Below are positions 16,413 to 25,533 of a stretch of DNA of 64,000 nt, in pieces (within the stretch, counting starts at the first letter, position 1; the number at the start of each line of letters is the position of its first letter). The stretch covers positions 25,347 to 89,346 of the forward strand of contig JAENVS010000018.1 of the NCBI GenBank assembly GCA_016650445.1. Reading direction: 5' to 3'. Origin of the DNA: Frankiaceae bacterium (GTDB lineage: Bacteria; Actinomycetota; Actinomycetes; Mycobacteriales; SCTD01). The translations under genes were made by a program, and so were the position numbers. The notes under the pieces are model-generated. The model did no database searches, was not told where the DNA came from, and saw nothing but the letters and a program-made list of their open reading frames with translations.

Positions 16413-17279
16413 TCAGTCCTCGTCCAGCCAGTCGGTGATCAGGTGCCAGGCAATGGATACCGGTGTGGGTAGCAATGTCCCCTTCCCTGCGCGCAGCTCG
16501 TCCTTGGTGAACCAGCGCGCGTCCTCGAGCTCGGCGTCCTGTGCATGTGGCTCGGCGTCGGCATCGCAGCTGGCGCGGTAGCCGAGCATCAGGCTCGCGG
16601 GGAACGGCCACGGCTGGCTGCCCCGGTAGACGACGTCGCGCACGCTGATGCCGGTCTCCTCGGCGACCTCGCGCACGACGGCCTGCTCGGCGCTCTCCCC
16701 GGGTTCGACGAAGCCGGCCAGTGTCGAGTAGCGCCCTGCCGGCCAGATCGCCTGTCGCCCGAGGACGCAGCGGTCACCGCCGTCGGTGACCAGCATGATG
16801 ACCGCGGGGTCGGTGCGCGGGAAGTGCTCGGACCCGTCGTCCTCGCAGCGGCGTATCGATCCGCCCTTGGCCGGCACCGTCGGGGCGCCGCACCGCGGGC
16901 ACCGGGTGTGCGTCGCGTGCCAGTTGGCCAGGCCGACCGCGTGCACGAGCAGGCCGGCGTCGCGGTCGCCGAGAAGCGCTCCGACCTCACGCAGGCCCTG
17001 CGGTCGCGCTCCGAGCATCCGCGGGAGTCGGCCCGCGACAGCGAAGTACGACGACGCGTCGTCGCGGCCGAGGTAGAACCGGTCACCCTCGGGAGCCTCC
17101 GCAGCGTCGACGAGGACCAGCCCAGGACCGTTGTCGTCGACGAGCGCCCGGCCGTCGTCGACGACGAGGACCCGGGCGGCGCTCCAGGCCACCTCGAGTG
17201 CCGCGTCGTCGTCGCGCGTGGCGGCGTCGCGGTCGACGGTCGCTCGCGACAGGGCCGGTGCGCGCCGGTCTGGCGTCAT
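16413..17279 (-). CDS. nudC: NudC-type NADH pyrophosphatase / RNA decapping Nudix hydrolase
   Basis: 288 residues. The Nudix box GFVEPGESAEQAVVREVAEETGIS is followed by SQPWPFPAS, the motif that identifies NudC-type NADH/NAD-cap hydrolases. A zinc-ribbon knuckle CPRCG lies before the Nudix domain, but the second pair reads RRCEDDGSEH, with only one of the two cysteines usually present. It hydrolyses NAD(H) to NMN(H) and AMP and can remove NAD caps from RNA. It lies 10 nt after the M16 pair and 30 nt before DUF1206, so it is probably in that operon. Confidence 0.92.
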   Translation of the reverse strand: MTPDRRAPALSRATVDRDAATRDDDAALEVAWSAARVLVVDDGRALVDDNGPGLVLVDAAEAPEGDRFYLGRDDASSYFAVAGRLPRMLGARPQGLREVGALLGDRDAGLLVHAVGLANWHATHTRCPRCGAPTVPAKGGSIRRCEDDGSEHFPRTDPAVIMLVTDGGDRCVLGRQAIWPAGRYSTLAGFVEPGESAEQAVVREVAEETGISVRDVVYRGSQPWPFPASLMLGYRASCDADAEPHAQDAELEDARWFTKDELRAGKGTLLPTPVSIAWHLITDWLDED

Positions 17280-17289
17280 CCCGGCGGGG

Positions 17290-18615
17290 TCACTCCCGCT
17301 CGAAGGCGATGAGGCCCTCGAGGGGTGCTGCCACCGTCTTCACGTCGCCGACGAGCACGGTGGTGAGCCGGGTCGGTGCCATCCACGTCGCCGCAGCCGC
17401 CAGGACCTCGTCGACGGTGACCTGCTCGAGCTGGCGTGGGAACGTGCGCAGGTAGTCGACGCCGAGGTCGGCGCCGACGAGCATCGAGATCAGCGAGGCG
17501 AGTCCCGCCTGCGACGCGGCGCCGAGCTGCAGCGACCCGATGGCGTAGCGGCGCGCCTGGTCAAGCTCGTCCTGCGAGACGGGGACGGTGGCGATGCGAC
17601 CGAGCTCGTAGAGGGTCTCCAGGACCGAGGGCGCTGTCACGTCCGTCGCGACGTCGACGCTGACCGTCAGCCGCGACCCCGCTGGCGGGTGCTCGAAGAC
17701 GGAGTGGCCGCCGTAGGTGTAGCCCTTGTCCTCGCGGATGTTGGCCGTCCAGCGCGAGGAGAAGTAGCCGCCGAAGACCATGTTGGCGAGGCTGGCGGCG
17801 GCGTACTCGCTCGAGCTCCTTGCGGGCGCCGGCCCGGCCATCCGGATGGTCGTCTGGACGGCGCCCGGGCGGTCGAGCAGGAGCGCGAGGCCCGGGACGT
17901 GCTTGGGGAGCTTCGGGGTCGTGGCCGCCTTCGTGGCCGCGGTCCAGCCGGCGAGCTTGCGCTCGATCTGCGCGACAGCCTTCGCGGGCTGCACGTCCCC
18001 GACGATCGTCAGCACGCTGCCCGCCGGCACGACCCGCTTGGCGTGCAGCGCACGCAGCTGACCCGGCTTGACGTCGGCGACGGCCGCCGCGCTGGGCAGC
18101 TCCCGCCCGTAGGGGTGCTCGCCGTACATCCGGCGAAGCAGTGCCTCGCGCGCGACGACGCTGGCCTGGCTGCGGTGTATCGCGAGCTCCTGCACAAGGC
18201 GGTCGCGCTCGGCGAACACCTCCTCTTTCGGATAGGACGCGGCGGTCAGCAGGTCGCCGAGCAGGTCGAGCATCCCCCCGAACCCGGACGACAGCACGGA
18301 GCCGCTGATGCTGAGGCGGTCGGCGTCGTTGCTGGCGTGCAGCTGACCGCCCAGCGACTGCAGGTCGACGGCGATCTGCGAGGCGTCGCGGGAGTCGGTG
18401 CCCGACAGCAGCGTGTCGCCGAGCAGCTGGGCGCGGGCGACGTTGCCATCACCCTTGCCGGCGAACGGGATGCGCAGGCGAAGTTCGACGAGGGGCACCC
18501 CGGTACGCCGAACAGCCAGCACCCGCAGCCCATTGGGCAAGGTCACGTCGGCGACGGTGGGCACCTTGGACACGCGGGCCTTGCCGAGAGCGGGGACCGG
18601 ACGTGAGGCGGTCAC
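17290..18615 (-). CDS. M16-family peptidase-like protein, non-catalytic subunit
   Basis: 441 residues with two insulinase-like halves. The position of the HxxEH zinc motif reads ARAQLLGDTLLSGT, so the zinc site is missing, while the substrate-binding R/Y region near the C-terminal half (YTYGGHSVFEHPPAGSRL) is kept. This is the pattern of the inactive partner of heterodimeric M16B peptidases. Its GTG start overlaps the stop of the catalytic subunit gene (GTGA), fitting a two-subunit enzyme made in equal amounts. No signal peptide; cytoplasmic. Confidence 0.9.
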   Translation of the reverse strand: MTASRPVPALGKARVSKVPTVADVTLPNGLRVLAVRRTGVPLVELRLRIPFAGKGDGNVARAQLLGDTLLSGTDSRDASQIAVDLQSLGGQLHASNDADRLSISGSVLSSGFGGMLDLLGDLLTAASYPKEEVFAERDRLVQELAIHRSQASVVAREALLRRMYGEHPYGRELPSAAAVADVKPGQLRALHAKRVVPAGSVLTIVGDVQPAKAVAQIERKLAGWTAATKAATTPKLPKHVPGLALLLDRPGAVQTTIRMAGPAPARSSSEYAAASLANMVFGGYFSSRWTANIREDKGYTYGGHSVFEHPPAGSRLTVSVDVATDVTAPSVLETLYELGRIATVPVSQDELDQARRYAIGSLQLGAASQAGLASLISMLVGADLGVDYLRTFPRQLEQVTVDEVLAAAATWMAPTRLTTVLVGDVKTVAAPLEGLIAFERE

Positions 18616-19931
18616 GGCGCGTCCCCAGGCCGCAGCTCGAGGCGGGCGCGGTTGTCCGGGCGGAGCGTGGCCGCGGCGGCCTGCACTGACTCGGCCGTGA
18701 CGCTGTCGAGCAGGCCGGGCAGCTCGTTGACGAGCTCCGCCCGTGCGCGCTGCTGCTCGAAGACGGCGAGCTGCTGGGCCCGACCCATGAACGGGTCGAG
18801 CTCACGCAGGTAGCGAGCCGTCATACGGGCGACCGTGCGCGCCAGCTCGTCGCCCGCGAGGCCGTCCGCGGCCAGCCGCGCGATCTCCTCGTCGATCGCG
18901 CCGACGACGTTCTCGACCGGCGTCTCCTCGGGGTGGTGCACCTCGACCATGAGCGGCGTGGGGTCCCGCGCGTCGTACGAGTCGCCCATGATCCCGAGGT
19001 AACCGCCGACGCTCGTGACCGAGCGGTCCCGCAGCAGCAGCCGGTCCTGCAGGCGAGCGGCGTCGCCATCGGTGAGCACCTCTGCCAGGACGACGTAGGG
19101 CAGGTAGGTCTCGAAGTCGGCCGGGTCTGTCGTGCGCCACGCGAGCGCGACCGCCGGAGCCGGCGCGAGCCGGTCGTGCACGACGCCGGACCGCTCGATG
19201 CTCATGGGCTTCTCGGCGAACGACGGGCGCTTGGGGGTCTTGCGGGCCTGGATGTCGGCGAAGTGCTCCTCGACCCAGCCCTGCACCTGCTCGGTCTTCA
19301 CGTCGCCGACGACGGTCAGCACCGCGTTGCCGGGCGCGTAGTACCGGTCGAAGAACTGCCGGGCGTCGTCGAGGGTCGCCGACTCGAGGTCGACGAACGA
19401 GCCGTAGCCGTCGTGGCTGTTGGCGAAGCTGTCGTAGAGCACGGGCGGCATCGAGAGCCAAGGGAACCCGCCGTACGGCCGGTTCTGGACGTTGACCCGG
19501 ATCTCGTTCTGCACGACCGCGACCTGGTTGTCCAGGTTGTCCTGCGTCAGCGCGACACTGCGCATCCGGTCGGCCTCGAGGAACAGCGCCAGCTCGGCGG
19601 CGTTGCTCGGCAGCACCTCGTAGTAGTTCGTGTAGTCGACGTGCGTCGACCCGTTGAGCGTGCCGCCGCTGCCCTGGACGTAGGTGAAGTGCTCGGTCTT
19701 GCCGAGGCTGGCGGAGCCCTGGAACATCAGGTGCTCGAAGAGGTGGGCGAAGCCGGTGCGACCCTCGGGCTCACTGCGCATGCCCACGTCGTAGTAGACG
19801 GCGACCGCCACGACCGGGCTGCTCGCATCAGGGCTGACGACGACCCGGAGCCCGTTGTCGAGCGAGAAGCGGTCGATCTCGAGCGCGGTGCGCTGCGGGG
19901 ACGCTGTCACGGCGCGGGCTCGGGGCGGCAC
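18612..19931 (-). CDS. M16-family zinc peptidase, catalytic subunit
   Basis: 439 residues. The inverted zinc motif HxxEH is intact in GFAHLFEHLMFQGS (near residue 65), and the distal glutamate lies in QVAVVQNEIRVN about 75 residues later. It should cleave peptides together with the downstream inactive subunit. The GTG start at 19931 lies 8 nt after TAGCGT and lacks a ribosome-binding site, suggesting leaderless transcription. Divergent from the first ceramidase-like gene. Confidence 0.93.
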   Translation of the reverse strand: MPPRARAVTASPQRTALEIDRFSLDNGLRVVVSPDASSPVVAVAVYYDVGMRSEPEGRTGFAHLFEHLMFQGSASLGKTEHFTYVQGSGGTLNGSTHVDYTNYYEVLPSNAAELALFLEADRMRSVALTQDNLDNQVAVVQNEIRVNVQNRPYGGFPWLSMPPVLYDSFANSHDGYGSFVDLESATLDDARQFFDRYYAPGNAVLTVVGDVKTEQVQGWVEEHFADIQARKTPKRPSFAEKPMSIERSGVVHDRLAPAPAVALAWRTTDPADFETYLPYVVLAEVLTDGDAARLQDRLLLRDRSVTSVGGYLGIMGDSYDARDPTPLMVEVHHPEETPVENVVGAIDEEIARLAADGLAGDELARTVARMTARYLRELDPFMGRAQQLAVFEQQRARAELVNELPGLLDSVTAESVQAAAATLRPDNRARLELRPGDAP

Positions 19932-19939
19932 GGTCAGGG

Positions 19940-19945
19940 ACGCTA
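19940..19945 (-). promoter_or_regulatory. -10 element (TAGCGT) for a leaderless M16 transcript
   Basis: The hexamer ends 8 nt before the GTG start at 19931 on the minus strand. No Shine-Dalgarno sequence is visible. Confidence 0.5.
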
Positions 19946-20066
19946 GTCGACCGGCCGCCGTTGTGCTGCGTCACAGTCCGCCGGCGTGTGCCTCGTGCTC
20001 CGACACCGGAGGAAACACGGTCGAGACCACGAACCATGCAGGCAACCCCCCGAGCCTGGAGTTCGC

Positions 20067-21863
20067 ATGCGCACCGTCGTCCGTTCCACCCTGATCGCCG
20101 GCATGACCGGCGCCCTCATGGTCTCCGTCGCCTGGGCGGGGATCGGCATCTCCCCGTTGCCGGGCGCCTCGGCTCCCACTGAGATCGGACAGGTCGGCCT
20201 CCCGGGCAGTACGGCAGTCACCGGGACGCAGGTGCAGGCGAACGGGATCAACCCCGCCTCGCTCGGGGCGGGCGAGCTCCTGGTCGGTGCCGCCAAGACG
20301 TCCATGAACCCCCAGCCCGACCTGATGAAGACCAAGGGCTTCCCGGACGCCCGCTGGGAGACCGACCCGGTCGCCTGCACGCCCACCGAGCCGGACTGGT
20401 ACGCCGACCTGCCCAAGGCTGCGCTGATGGCCACCGACGGCATCGCCAACCCGGGCTCCACCTGGCCGGAGAACCCGGACTGCATCTACCAGGGCGGTTT
20501 CGGGCTCGGCCCGACCAACCCGGTCAAGGCGTTCGACCAGACCCTCGGCCTGTGGGTGCGCAGCATGGCGATCAGCGACGGCTCGAAGACGATCGTGATG
20601 ACCGTCATCGACGGCGAGGGCTGGCTCTGGGACTACCGCAGCAAGTGCACCGACTGCGGCGCCAAGCAGATCGCCGCCGCCCTGGCCGCGGACCCCGAGC
20701 TGAGCGCGCTCGGTGTGACCCCGGCGTCGCACATCCTGCACGCGACCCACTCGCACGCGTCGCCCGACTTCATCGGCGGCTGGGGCTTCGTGCCGAACTG
20801 GTACATGAAGCAGATCAGCGACAGCATCAAGGCCACCGCGAAGCAGGCCGTGCTGAGCATGGAGGCCGCGACACTCGAGACCGGCGAGGAAGAGGCGCGG
20901 GCCTACAACACCGAGCGCCGCGACACCTACCGCGCGGCCGAGGAGGCGCAGATCAGCTGGCTTCGCGCGGTCGCCGTCGACAGCACGCCGCCGGCGCAGG
21001 TGGCAGCCGAGGCCGCCCCCGCGCCGACCGAGACCGGCGGCCCCGGCGACGCGAACGGCAAGGGCAAGAAGGCCAGCCCGAGCCCGAGCCCCAGCCCCTC
21101 GCCCACCGAGACGACGGAGCCGGTCCCGCCGCGGGTGATCGCGACGCTGGGCGCGTACGCCGCGCACCCCACGTCCATGGGCACCAACGGCGGTGTGGCG
21201 CACCCGGACTGGGTGGGCACGTTCGAGCAGCGGCTCGAGGAGCGCTTCGGCGGCATCGGCCTTCACTTCATGACCGGCCTGGGCAACCTGTCCAACTCCG
21301 GTGGCGTGACCATCGGCACCAAGCTGGCCAACCTCATCCCGGAGATCGGCGGCGGCCGGGTCGTGGACGACACCACGGTCAAGGTCACGCAGACCCTGGC
21401 CACCTCGGCTCTCACCAACGTCCCGCTGACCGCGCTCGGCACCCCCGGCCTGTTCGACCGGAAGTTCGCTCCGACGCCGGCCGTGGTGAACGTCGGCGAG
21501 AGCGAGACTGCGCCGTGCACCTCGGCCTCGGCGCAGTCGGTCGAGCTGCCCAACACCGCAGCCCGCATCGGCAACGACATCGTCTTCACGGCCGCGCCCG
21601 GTGAGGTGTTCGCCAACTACACCAACACCGTGAAGGAGAAGAACGTCGGCCGCATCACGTTCCCGCTGGCGCAGTCCAACGACGCCCTCGGGTACATGCC
21701 GCAGTCGTTCGAGATCAACCCGGTGGGCCAGCAGGGGCTCGGCTTCGCGGCCGGCGGCTACCTGTTCGTCAACTACGAGGACAGCTACGCGATCGACCGC
21801 TGCACCGGCGACCTGATGCTCGAGGAGACCCTCAAGAACCTGGACGTCGTCAAGGCTCCGTAG
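20067..21863 (+). CDS. Secreted neutral-ceramidase-like protein, paralogue 1
   Basis: 598 residues from ATG 20067, which begins the signal peptide MRTVVRSTLIAG...AWAGIG; the frame is open further upstream from 19986. The segment SHILHATHSHASPDFIGGWG matches the zinc-binding THTHSGP region of neutral/alkaline ceramidases, and YAAHPTSMG matches their second metal histidine region. GLGNLSNSGG sits where the nucleophile serine (GDVSPN) is expected. A Pro/Ser linker (KASPSPSPSPSP) of about 25 residues interrupts the fold. Six cysteines suggest disulfides. It probably hydrolyses an amide lipid or related substrate outside the cell; the substrate is not known. Confidence 0.78.
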   Translation: MRTVVRSTLIAGMTGALMVSVAWAGIGISPLPGASAPTEIGQVGLPGSTAVTGTQVQANGINPASLGAGELLVGAAKTSMNPQPDLMKTKGFPDARWETDPVACTPTEPDWYADLPKAALMATDGIANPGSTWPENPDCIYQGGFGLGPTNPVKAFDQTLGLWVRSMAISDGSKTIVMTVIDGEGWLWDYRSKCTDCGAKQIAAALAADPELSALGVTPASHILHATHSHASPDFIGGWGFVPNWYMKQISDSIKATAKQAVLSMEAATLETGEEEARAYNTERRDTYRAAEEAQISWLRAVAVDSTPPAQVAAEAAPAPTETGGPGDANGKGKKASPSPSPSPSPTETTEPVPPRVIATLGAYAAHPTSMGTNGGVAHPDWVGTFEQRLEERFGGIGLHFMTGLGNLSNSGGVTIGTKLANLIPEIGGGRVVDDTTVKVTQTLATSALTNVPLTALGTPGLFDRKFAPTPAVVNVGESETAPCTSASAQSVELPNTAARIGNDIVFTAAPGEVFANYTNTVKEKNVGRITFPLAQSNDALGYMPQSFEINPVGQQGLGFAAGGYLFVNYEDSYAIDRCTGDLMLEETLKNLDVVKAP

Positions 21864-21874
21864 CGCCGCAGGTT

Positions 21875-21910
21875 CGAGGCCCGGGTCGCCCACACGCGAC
21901 CCGGGCTTCG
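21875..21910 (+). terminator. Terminator after ceramidase-like paralogue 1
   Basis: Inverted repeat with a perfect 11-bp core (21879-21889 and 21896-21906, loop 6 nt) that extends by imperfect pairing to 21875 and 21910. It lies 12 nt after the stop codon, so the two paralogues are probably transcribed separately. Confidence 0.75.
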
Positions 21911-22057
21911 TCCGTCTCCGCCCGGATCTGCCCCGATACGGCTTGGTGAGCGGTCACAAGACCGGGCGCACAACCTCGGGGCTGGGCGCAGAGGGATCGG
22001 GGGCACCCCCGGCGAACCACTGGTGCAACACCCCCATGACGCCCGGGAGACACCCTC

Positions 22058-23833
22058 ATGCGCACCCTCGTCCGCTCCACCCTGCTGGCCGGCCTGACCG
22101 GGACCCTGATGGTCTCCGCCGCCTGGGCCGGGATCGGCATCTCGCCTGTCCCGACGCCGAGCCTGCCGGGCGTTCCCGCGTCGGCGCCCGTGGCGGCGGA
22201 CCCGTCGGGCACGGCAACGACGCAGGGCGCGATGGCGCTCGCCACGTCGGGCAGCGAAGGGCTCCTCGTCGGCGCGTCGAAAAACTCCATCGAGCCCGAC
22301 CCCGCGCGCATGACGCAGCGGTTTCCCGGGGCCCGGTGGGAGAAGGACCTCAACAAGTGCACGCGGCTCAACCCCGACCAGCTCGCTGCGGCCTTCGACA
22401 ACGAGATCAAGAACGTCGGCGAGCACCTCGCCAGCACCGGGACGCCGTGGCCGGAGAACCCCGACTGCATCTACCAGGGCGGCTACGGCCTCGGCCCGAT
22501 GTTCCCGGTCAACGCGTTCGACCAGGAGTTCGGCCTCTGGGTCCGCAGCATCGCCATCGGCGACGGTGCCAACACCTTCATTCTGTCCGTCGTGGACGGC
22601 GAGGGCTGGCTCTGGGACTACAAGAGCAAGTGCACCGACTGCGGGGCGAAGCAGATCGGCCAGGCGCTCGGCGCCGACCCCCAGCTTGCCGCCCGCGGGG
22701 TGACGGCCGCCTCGTTCGCGCTGCACGCCACGCACTCGCACACCTCCCCGGACTTCATCGGCGGCTGGGGCTTCGTGCCCGACTGGTACATGGCGCAAGT
22801 CACCGAGACCATCAAGGCCACCGCGCACGAGGCCGTGCTGGCGATGCGCCCGGCCGCCCTTGAGTTCGGCTCGGAGAACGCCCGCCCGTACAACAGCGAG
22901 CGACGTCCCACCTACCGCTCCGCCGAGGAACCCGACCTGAACTGGATCCGCGCGGTGGCCGTCGGCGACGCCCCGGTTGAGGCTGCCGGCGCGCCCGCCG
23001 ACGAGACCGCCACCAAGGACCACGGCAAGAAGGCGTCACCGTCACCGGAGCCGTCGCCAAGCCCGACCGAGGCGCCGGCCGAAGTCATCGCCACCCTGGG
23101 CGCGTTCGCGGCGCACCCGGTGACGCAGGACGAGTCCAAGGGAATGGCTCACCCCGACTGGGTGGGCATGTTCGAGAAGCGGCTCGAGACGCGCTTCGGT
23201 GGGGTCGGGCTGCACTTCATGACCGGCCTGGGCAACGTGACGGGCGCGCGCTCCACGACAGGCGTCTCCCTTGCCAACCTCCTGCCCGCGGTCGGCAACG
23301 CTCAGGTCGCCGACGGCTCCGATGTTCGCTTCAGCCAGACGATGTGGCGCCAGCCGGTCACGAACGCGCCGCTGGACGCCCTCGGAACGGCCGGGTTGTT
23401 CGACCGGAAGTTCGACGTGATGCCGGCCAAGGTCTCGGTGTCCGACGGCAACCCCGACTGGACGCCGGAGCCCGGCCTTGAGAACTCCGGCTGCGTGTCG
23501 GCCGGAGCACAGTCGGTGGAGCTGCCGGCCAGCGTCCTGAAGATCGGCAGCGACCTGATCTTCACGACCGGACCGGGTGAGCTGTTCTCCAACCTGACCA
23601 ACACCATCAAGGAGAAGGCGCCAAACCAGACCGTCTTCCCGCTGGCGCAGACCAACGACGCGCTGGGCTACATGCCGCAGTCGTTCGAGCTCAACCCGGT
23701 CGGGCAGCAGGGGCTGGGCTTCGGCGCCAACGGCTTCGTCTTCGTCAACTACGAGGACAGCTACGCCATCGACCGCTGCGTCGGCGACATGGCCCTGGAA
23801 ACCACGCTCCGGGCGATGAGCGCACTGCAGTAA
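22058..23833 (+). CDS. Secreted neutral-ceramidase-like protein, paralogue 2
   Basis: 591 residues, alike to the upstream gene along its whole length, including signal peptide (MRTLVRSTLLAG...AWAGIG), the WPENPDCIYQGG block, LHATHSHTSPDFIGGWG, AAHPVTQ and the C-terminal LGYMPQSFELNPVGQQGLGF. The nucleophile region reads GLGNVTGARS, so the serine seen in paralogue 1 is replaced. A Pro/Ser linker is at the same place. A tandem duplication followed by divergence is the simplest reading. It ends 4 nt before the convergent acyl-CoA dehydrogenase gene. Confidence 0.78.
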   Translation: MRTLVRSTLLAGLTGTLMVSAAWAGIGISPVPTPSLPGVPASAPVAADPSGTATTQGAMALATSGSEGLLVGASKNSIEPDPARMTQRFPGARWEKDLNKCTRLNPDQLAAAFDNEIKNVGEHLASTGTPWPENPDCIYQGGYGLGPMFPVNAFDQEFGLWVRSIAIGDGANTFILSVVDGEGWLWDYKSKCTDCGAKQIGQALGADPQLAARGVTAASFALHATHSHTSPDFIGGWGFVPDWYMAQVTETIKATAHEAVLAMRPAALEFGSENARPYNSERRPTYRSAEEPDLNWIRAVAVGDAPVEAAGAPADETATKDHGKKASPSPEPSPSPTEAPAEVIATLGAFAAHPVTQDESKGMAHPDWVGMFEKRLETRFGGVGLHFMTGLGNVTGARSTTGVSLANLLPAVGNAQVADGSDVRFSQTMWRQPVTNAPLDALGTAGLFDRKFDVMPAKVSVSDGNPDWTPEPGLENSGCVSAGAQSVELPASVLKIGSDLIFTTGPGELFSNLTNTIKEKAPNQTVFPLAQTNDALGYMPQSFELNPVGQQGLGFGANGFVFVNYEDSYAIDRCVGDMALETTLRAMSALQ

Positions 23834-23837
23834 CCCG

Positions 23838-25499
23838 CTAGCCCACGCGGGAGCGGTCGACGAGGGCGCCGACGTCGGTGCCCCGCGGCAGCGTGCCGAA
23901 CGCATGACCCCAGTCGCCCGCGAGGCGGCTGGCGCAGAACGCGTCAGCGACCGGCTGGGGGGCGTGCCGCACGAGCAGGGAGCCCTGCAGCACGAGCGCC
24001 ATGCGCTCGACCAGCCGACGGGCGCGCGACTCGATCTCGTCGAGGTCGGCGAGCCCGGCCTTGATCCCGAGGACGGCGTCGTCGAGGCGCGGGTCGGCAC
24101 CGCGGGCAAGGTCGACCTCGGCGAAGAAGGCGTCAACAGAAGACGGCTCGCGACTCATCGCCCGCAGCACGTCGAGGGCGTTGACGTTGCCCGAGCCCTC
24201 CCACACCGAGTTCAGCGGCGCCTCGCGGTACAACCGCGGCATCCCGCTCTCCTCGACGTAGCCGTTGCCGCCCAGGCACTCGAGCGCCTCCGCAGCGACG
24301 TTGGGCGCGCGCTTGGTGACCCAGTACTTCCCGACCGCGACAGCGAGCCGTTTGAACGCCTGCTCCTGCGCGTCGCCGCGCTGAGCGCGGTCAACGGCAC
24401 CGGCCAGCCTCATCATCAGCGTCGTCGCCGCCTCAGCCTCCAGCGACAGGTCCGCGAGCACGTTGCGCATCAGCGGCTTGTCGACGAGCAGGCCACCGAA
24501 AGCGGATCGGTGCGAAGCGTGGTGCGTCGCCTGCAGGACGGCCTGACGCATGAGTGCCGCCGAGCCGATGACGCAGTCGAGCCGCGTCATCGACACCATC
24601 TCGATGATGGTGCGGACCCCGCGCCCCTCCTCGCCGACGAGCCACGCGACGGTGCCGTCGAACTCCGGCTCGCTGCTTGCGTTGGAACGGTTGCCGAGCT
24701 TGTCCTTGAGCCGCTGGATGCGGAAGGTGTTGCGCGCGCCGTCCGGGAGGATGCGCGGGACGAGGAAGCACGAAAGGCCGCCGGGGGCTTGCGCGAGCAC
24801 GAGGAAGACGTCGCACATCGGCGCGCTGGTGAACCACTTGTGGCCGCGCAGCGACCAGGTGCCGTCGCTGTTCGGCGTGGCAGCCGTCGTGTTGGCGCGT
24901 ACGTCGGAGCCGCCCTGCTTCTCCGTCATGCCCATGCCGGCCAGCAGCCCCGCCTTGCCCAGCGGCGGCCGCAGACCGGGGTCGTAGACGCGGCTCGTGA
25001 GCAGCGGCTCATAGGCGCTGCTCAATTCGGGAGCGAAGCGCAGGGCTGGTACGACGGCGTACGTCATCGAGACGGGGCAGCCGTGGCCGCCCTCAGCCTG
25101 GCCCCACACGTAGAACGAGGCCGCGCGCACGACGTGCGCGGCGGGCCGGTCGTCGGCCCACGGCGCCCCGGCCAGGCCTTCCGAGACGGCGACGTCGAGC
25201 AGCTTGTGCCACGCGGGGTGGAAGTCCACCTCGTCGATGCGGTGGCCGTAGCGGTCGTGCGTGCGCAGCTCCGGCTCGTGGCGGTTGGCGTCCTCGCCCC
25301 ACTGCTGCACCTCGGCCGAGCCGGCCAGCCGACCGAGCCGGTGCAGGTCGTCGACGTGCCAGCCGGCCCCCTCCCGCTCGAGTCCGGCGAGCAGGGCCGG
25401 GTCGACGGCGACGTCGTAGCCCACCAGCGGCGGCGGCTGGTTGGTGACCTCGTGCGTGGCTGCGGTCGTGCCGGGAACGTGCGGATCGAGCAGCGTCAT
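23838..25499 (-). CDS. AidB-type acyl-CoA dehydrogenase
   Basis: About 553 residues from ATG 25499. The acyl-CoA dehydrogenase fold is shown by GMGMTEKQGGSDVRANTT (FAD-contacting loop), WSLRGHKWFTSAPMCDVFLVLA, and VAAEALECLGGNGYVEESGMPRLYREAPLNSVWEGSGNV near the C-terminus; the WEGSGN end and the extra length of about 150 residues are typical of AidB. AidB binds DNA and is linked to protection from alkylation in E. coli; in actinobacteria it may be an ordinary flavin dehydrogenase. It is divergent from the hydrolase gene with 34 nt between the starts. Confidence 0.92.
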   Translation of the reverse strand: MTLLDPHVPGTTAATHEVTNQPPPLVGYDVAVDPALLAGLEREGAGWHVDDLHRLGRLAGSAEVQQWGEDANRHEPELRTHDRYGHRIDEVDFHPAWHKLLDVAVSEGLAGAPWADDRPAAHVVRAASFYVWGQAEGGHGCPVSMTYAVVPALRFAPELSSAYEPLLTSRVYDPGLRPPLGKAGLLAGMGMTEKQGGSDVRANTTAATPNSDGTWSLRGHKWFTSAPMCDVFLVLAQAPGGLSCFLVPRILPDGARNTFRIQRLKDKLGNRSNASSEPEFDGTVAWLVGEEGRGVRTIIEMVSMTRLDCVIGSAALMRQAVLQATHHASHRSAFGGLLVDKPLMRNVLADLSLEAEAATTLMMRLAGAVDRAQRGDAQEQAFKRLAVAVGKYWVTKRAPNVAAEALECLGGNGYVEESGMPRLYREAPLNSVWEGSGNVNALDVLRAMSREPSSVDAFFAEVDLARGADPRLDDAVLGIKAGLADLDEIESRARRLVERMALVLQGSLLVRHAPQPVADAFCASRLAGDWGHAFGTLPRGTDVGALVDRSRVG

Positions 25500-25519
25500 G
25501 CCCCCCATGGTGCCCCCAA

Positions 25520-25525
25520 TAGGGT
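25520..25525 (+). promoter_or_regulatory. -10 element (TAGGGT) in a 34-nt divergent gap
   Basis: The hexamer ends 8 nt before the ATG at 25534, which lacks a ribosome-binding site, so the hydrolase mRNA is probably leaderless. On the other strand TATTGG (25516-25521) overlaps it and could serve the AidB-type gene, so the two promoters would compete. Confidence 0.5.
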
Positions 25526-25533
25526 CCCGCGGC

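Noticed and set aside
21868..21890. ggttcgaggcc resembling a tRNA T-arm
   Set aside because: It is part of the terminator hairpin after the first ceramidase-like gene; no cloverleaf can be formed.
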